Assembly (NCBI RefSeq): GCF_014633365.1
Contig: NC_068352.1
Span: 21,919,310 to 21,983,309, forward strand
Direction: 5' to 3'
DNA length: 64,000 nt
From: Diospyros lotus
Lineage: Eukaryota; Streptophyta; Magnoliopsida; Ericales; Ebenaceae
The notes beneath the pieces were generated by a model. It was not told the origin of the DNA. It did not search any database and saw only the letters and a program-made list of their open reading frames with translations. This document shows, in pieces, positions 59,304-64,000 of this stretch; the stretch's first letter is position 1, and each line of letters begins with the position of its first letter. A program made the translations under genes and the position numbers.

Positions 59304-62300
59304 TGTTGTACATATATAGTAGAAATATATGTTGTCTCATGGTTGTACCTTGTACATTGGTATATATATATAGTATATATATATATACCAACCAATTGTG
59401 AATAATAAAATAATATATTTTTTCCTCTCAAAATACAACATGGTATCAAAGCCACAAACCCTAACCCAACCCTAAGTCCAGCCACCATCGACCGATGCCA
59501 CCACTGCCGGTCTCTTTGTTCGCCTTTGGTTTCTCAGATCTCGTGCATCGCAGCCTTAGATTGCGTGCATTGCGGCTCAAATCTCGCGTGGTTGTTTCTA
59601 TCTCTCGTCGCTGCTACATCACCATTCGCCCTCTAGCTGCCTTTATGCTGTCCAACGGCGTCGCCTCTGTCACCTTTGCATGTCGCAGACTGTCTGAACA
59701 TCCTTGCTAGTCGCTGACGACCAATAGGCGACCCACCGATTGATCACCTGTCGTCCTTGCTCGCTATCAGACCTCTGCCTTGTTGTCCAATCACCATGCC
59801 AACCGCCATCGTTCCAGCTTCTTTCTCGTGGCCCATCCCTGCCTCTGTCTGCCATTGAAGCAGCCAAGCTTCACAGTTTCAAATTTGGTTTGCGATAGCT
59901 TCAGATTTGTTTTTTGGATCATCAGGTTCAGATCTGTTTCGGGGTTGTGCTATTGTTGGTTGGGCTTGGGTTTTGCACTATGGCCTCTTCAAATCCAGGA
60001 ATGGTGAGTTCCTTTTTGACTATGATTGTCCCTGTGACCGTTCCTGTACTTGTACAGTCTTTTTCTAGTATTATAGCCATTACCACTGAAAAATTAAATG
60101 GTAAGAACTATATGTCTTGGTCAGTGTCTGTTTGAATGTGGTTTCGTGGGCATGGTGTTAGTGACCATTTTGATTATGAGGCTTTCTGACATTGCTAAAG
60201 CAAATAGGACTGTATGGGATCGCATAGATGCACAGTCAGTTACATTGTTGTGATAGTCAATAAATGTTGATTTAATCCCCTTATTTCTTGTCTATGAGAA
60301 CTATTTAGATATTTGGTCACATGCTCAGTAGCTATATACTAATGATATTGTATGTTTATACACTATCATTAGTAATTTGTTATGTGTTCAGAAGGGGGAC
60401 TCAGATGTGCCTATTTACTTGGGTCGTATTCAGTCTGCTGTGACAGATTTTAACACTATGCTCTCGGTTACAGTCGATCTCAATGAGTAGAAGAAGCAGA
60501 GAGACATGTTGTTTATGGTGCTTACTCTTACAGGCCTTAGGCCTGATATGGAGGGTGTTTGCACTCAAATCTTGAGTAGTCCCACTATACCTACCATGGA
60601 AGAGGTGCGCATTTTCTAAGGCTTCAGTTGGAGAGCAATCTATTCTTTCCTTTCAAACTCCTGGATCTTCCTCTGAGGTGGACCAGGAGGTGGTCATGGT
60701 AGAGGTGTTGGGTGTGGTCACAGTGGTAAGCGCCTTTATTGTAATTATTGTCATTGCCCTGGTCATTATAAGGATACATGTTATGCACTCCATGGTCTCC
60801 CTCCCAATGCCAATGTTGCAATTCTTGAGGGTGCAGACTTGCAGTCCGTGGTACCCGATACTTCTCATATTGAGCGACCAGCTTCTACATATATGATCTT
60901 TGCTAAGGAGTTGGCTGAGTGTCATCAATTTCAGGTAGCTCGGCAAGCCTCAGCCCCTGTAGCTTCTATTGCCTAGGGATCTCTTTCTTCTACTCAGTCA
61001 TCCACTGGTACTCCTCATATATCTTACTCATGCTCAACTTAGTGATTGGATTCTTAATTCTACTGATTTAGAACATATTTTTGGTAATAAATCTTTATTC
61101 TCTTATTTTGATTCCTCTAAGTCCCTCCTATCACTGTGGTTGATGGGTCTAAAACCTTTCCCACTGGTTCAATAAGGCTGCTCCACTTCCATCTATTGCT
61201 CTTAATTCTATTCTACATGTTCCTAGTTGCCTATATAGTCTCATTTCTATTAGTTGTCTCACTCGTTCTTTGAATTGTCATGTTATCTTTGATTCTGATT
61301 ATGTTCTTGTGCAGGATCGGGGTATGGGATGGATGATTGGCATCGAACGTGAGTTTGAGGGACTTTACCATCTTGTCTTGCCATCATCTACAACATCTTC
61401 TTGTGCTTCTATAGGGGGCATCTCCTCTTCAGATTCATTCTCAGCTTTGTCATCCTCACTTATCTACTATTCGACAAATGATTCTTTCATTTTCTTCGTT
61501 GACGATTTTAGAATGTGAATCTTGCCAGCTAGGCAAACATGTTTGTTCTTCTTATTCTAGTCGTCTTAATAAACGAGCTGATGCTCCTTTTGATCTTGTA
61601 CATTTAGACATTTGGGGTCCTAGTAGAGTCGAGTCTAAATAGGGTTTTTCCTATTTTGTTGCATTCATTAATGATCATTCTTGTTGTATTTGGCTTTACT
61701 TAATGAAAGATCATACTGAATTGCAATCTTTATTCACTTCTTTTTGTAATGAAATTTCTACTCAATTTGGTTGTACTATTCGTATCCTTCACAGTGATAA
61801 TGCCAAGGAATATTGTTCTCATGCATTTCAAACTTTTCTCTCATCTTGGGGTATTGTTCATCAGTTCTCTTGTCCTTATACTTCGCAACAAAATGAGGTG
61901 GTTAAACATAAAAACTGTCATCTCATTGAGACTACTCGGACTCTTCTCCTTCGCATGCATATTCTTGTTGTCTGTTGGGATGCCGCTCTTTTCATTTCTA
62001 GTTATCTAATTAATCGATGCCATCCACTATTTTGAATGGGTCCATTCCACATACTTTACTTTTTCCTTGTGATCCCATCTATCCTATTCCCCTTTGTGTC
62101 TTTGGATCAACCTATTTTGTCCATCTTCTTTCCCTTGGTCGTGATAAATTGTTTTCTCACTCGATCAAGTGTGTGTTCCTAGGCTACTCTCATCATCAGA
62201 AAGGATACAAGTGCTACTCCCCTAAACTTGGTAGACACTTTCTCTCTTCTGATGTCACATTCTTTGAATCTATACCTTTTTTCTCTTCTTCGTCTGATGG

Positions 62301-64000
62301 GTCTTCTTCCTCCCTTCATGAGGTTCTTCATGCCCCTTCTTTTCCTCCTCTGGTCCAGTACCTATTCCTGATCCTCCTATTCTTTATGCCCCTCCTTATT
62401 AGCATCGTTCTAAGCCTCCTTCAATATCTTCAGCTCCTACTCCTATTGCAGAAGATGGTATTCCTCCAGATTCATGTCTTCCTCCAGCTAGTGCCATTAT
62501 TCTATCTCCCTCCGACTCTACCCAAGCTCCTATTTGTCGTAGTACACATTTCACTCGCAATCCTCATCCCATTTATACTTTTGTGAGCTATCAGAGTCTG
62601 TCATATGTTTATTCTTCTTTTATATATGCTCTTTCTTCTGTTTCTATTCCTAAGACAGATGCTGATGCTTTTTCTCACCCTGGGTGTAGACATGCTATGG
62701 ATGAGGAGATGTCTGCTTTGTTGGCTAATGAGTCATGGGATTTAGTTCCTCTCCTTCCAGGGAAGTCTACTGTTGGTTGTTGGTGAGTGTTTATAGTTAA
62801 AGTTCGTCTAAATGGTTCTATTGATCGTCTGAAGGCTCGACTAGTTGTTAAGGGCTATGCTCAAATTTTTGGCCTAGATTATGGTGATACATTTTCTCCC
62901 GTGGCTAAGATTGCTTCTATTCGTGTTTTTCTTGCTTTGGTCGCTATTCAGCAGTGGCCTCTTTATAATTGAATATTAAAAATGCCTTTCTTCATGGCGA
63001 CCTTCAAGAGGAAGTATATATGGAGTAACCTCCTGGTTTTGTTGCTCAGGGGGAGTCCCGACTGGTATGTCGCCTGAAGAAGTCCTTATATGGCCTGAAG
63101 CAATCTTCTCAGTGCTGGTTTGGTCGCTTCAATATTGTCATCCAGTCTTTTGGTATGCATAGAAGTGAAGCTAATCATTTTGTTTTCTATCACCATTCTC
63201 TTAGTAGAGTCATGTTATTGGTTGTGTACGTAGATGACATTGTTATTACAGGAGATAATGACGTTGGTATTGGGCAGTTGAAGACTCATTTGCGTTGTTA
63301 TTTTTAGACCAAGAATTTGGACAGGTTGAAGTATTTTCTTGGCATTGAGGTAGCTCAATCTACCCATGGTGTGTGCATCTCTCAAAGGAAGTATGCCTTA
63401 GATATTTTGGAAAAAACTAGTATGTTTGATTCCCGACCTATAGATACTCCTATGGATCCTAATATTAAACTTGTACCAGTACTGGGGGAGCCATTAGAGT
63501 GGTAAGTCAATTCTTGGACTCCCCGTGTGATAGTCACTGGCACGCTTTAGTGCGTATCTTGAGATACATTAAAAATGCTCTTGATAAAGGCTTGTTGATT
63601 GAGAACAAAGGATACAAGTAAGTTGTTGGATATATTGATGCAGATTGGGCTGGTTGTCTTACAAATAGGCGCTCTACCTCGGGTTATTGTATCCTGGTTG
63701 GAGGAAATTTTGTGTCTTGGAAGAGTAAAAAGCTAAATGTTGTGGCTAGATTTAGTGCATAAGCAGAATATTAGGCTATGGCTTTAGCCACATGTGTGTT
63801 GATTTGGCTCAAGCAACTTCTTACGGAGTTGAAATTTGGAGATTTAGGGCTTATGCAACTTATTTGTGATAATTAGATAGCTCTTCATATTGTCTCTATT
63901 CCAATTTTTCATGTGTAGACCAAACACATAGAGATAGACTGTCACTCTGTGAGACAAAAATTGATTTCTAGAGAGATTAGTACCTCATTTGTTGGCTTTA
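59304..64000 (+). mobile_element. Copia-7 (plus strand), 5' part; continues beyond the window
   Basis: The 5' LTR is only 137 bp (59304-59440), start TGTTGTACAT, end ATACAACA, with a TA repeat (about 59360-59389). A primer site TGGTATCAAAGCC follows directly. Gag, protease, integrase, RT and RNase H are found in order to the end of the window. It is inserted in copia-6, whose RT stops at 59303; the other half should appear past the 3' LTR downstream. Confidence 0.85.
59980..64000 (+). pseudogene. Copia-7 gag-pol relic, incomplete
   Basis: Gag starts at 59980 (MASSNPGMVSS, then LNGKNYMSWSVSV, stop). A knuckle CNYCHCPGHYKDTCYALHG lies at about 60739-60795. Protease WILNSTDLEHIFGN (61047) has lost DSGA. 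Integrase 61590-62030 keeps D in VHLDIWGP and D in ILHSDNAKEY, but the expected glutamate is K (EVVKHKNCHL). RT 62583-63480 has VVYVDDIVITGDND (63217-63258). RNase H follows to the edge ([20 protein letters not shown], then disrupted). Many TAG or TGA stops and some frameshifts; non-functional. Confidence 0.85.

Noticed and set aside
60653..60946. Histidine and threonine-rich minus-strand frame
   Set aside because: Shadow of the copia-7 gag and zinc-knuckle region on the other strand.

Overview
This is plant nuclear DNA, most likely from a eudicot with a TE-rich genome. The only host gene I can support is a P4-type ATPase (phospholipid flippase) most similar to Arabidopsis ALA2. It lies on the + strand and is spread over the whole window. 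Sixteen consecutive exons (8437-57212) encode about 660 residues, roughly the central 60 percent of the protein: TM3-TM4, the phosphorylation motif DKTGT, the nucleotide-binding domain with the KGAD motif, the GDGGND hinge, TM5-TM6 and the start of the segment leading to TM7. Every junction is GT-AG and the phases join without a break. The N-terminal exons (TM1-TM2, actuator domain) and C-terminal exons (TM7-TM10, tail) are not visible and should lie outside the window. The window is therefore probably entirely intragenic.

Nearly everything else is transposable-element DNA inside introns. 1-8436 (upstream intron or flank) holds a gag-only Ty3/gypsy element (3865-6668). The intron at 10334-24850 holds LINE (RTE) remnants, a minus-strand Ty1/copia element interrupted by a second gag-only gypsy element, a second copia element carrying a solo gypsy LTR and a complete 639-bp Cassandra TRIM with 5S-rRNA-derived LTRs, and a plus-strand copia 3' fragment. 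The intron at 25215-35008 is a nest: LINE remnant, then a gag-only gypsy element (target duplication GTGGG), then a full-length chromovirus-like gypsy element (target duplication CTTGA). The intron at 42601-56531 holds a MITE, a SINE remnant, a 1.8-kb LTR element with an unusual ORF, a gypsy LTR joined to an inverted gag, copia gag and pol pieces, a SINE with an 18-bp target duplication and a 592-bp solo copia LTR. From 57213 to the end are a foldback MITE, a copia fragment and a copia element that runs off the window.

The most interesting signals are these. (1) A short stem-loop sits just upstream of the polypurine tract in five separate gypsy-type elements; its loop is conserved and one stem pair covaries. 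(2) The 4.5-kb gag-pol frame of the nested gypsy element is interrupted by nine stop codons, each explicable as one C-to-T change (CAG to TAG or CGA to TGA), with no frameshift until the chromodomain. (3) The Cassandra element is intact. (4) Gag-only gypsy elements recur in the introns of this one gene. (5) A conserved flippase gene appears to tolerate three introns of 10-15 kb packed with nested elements. Identities quoted are by-eye estimates; no searches were run.
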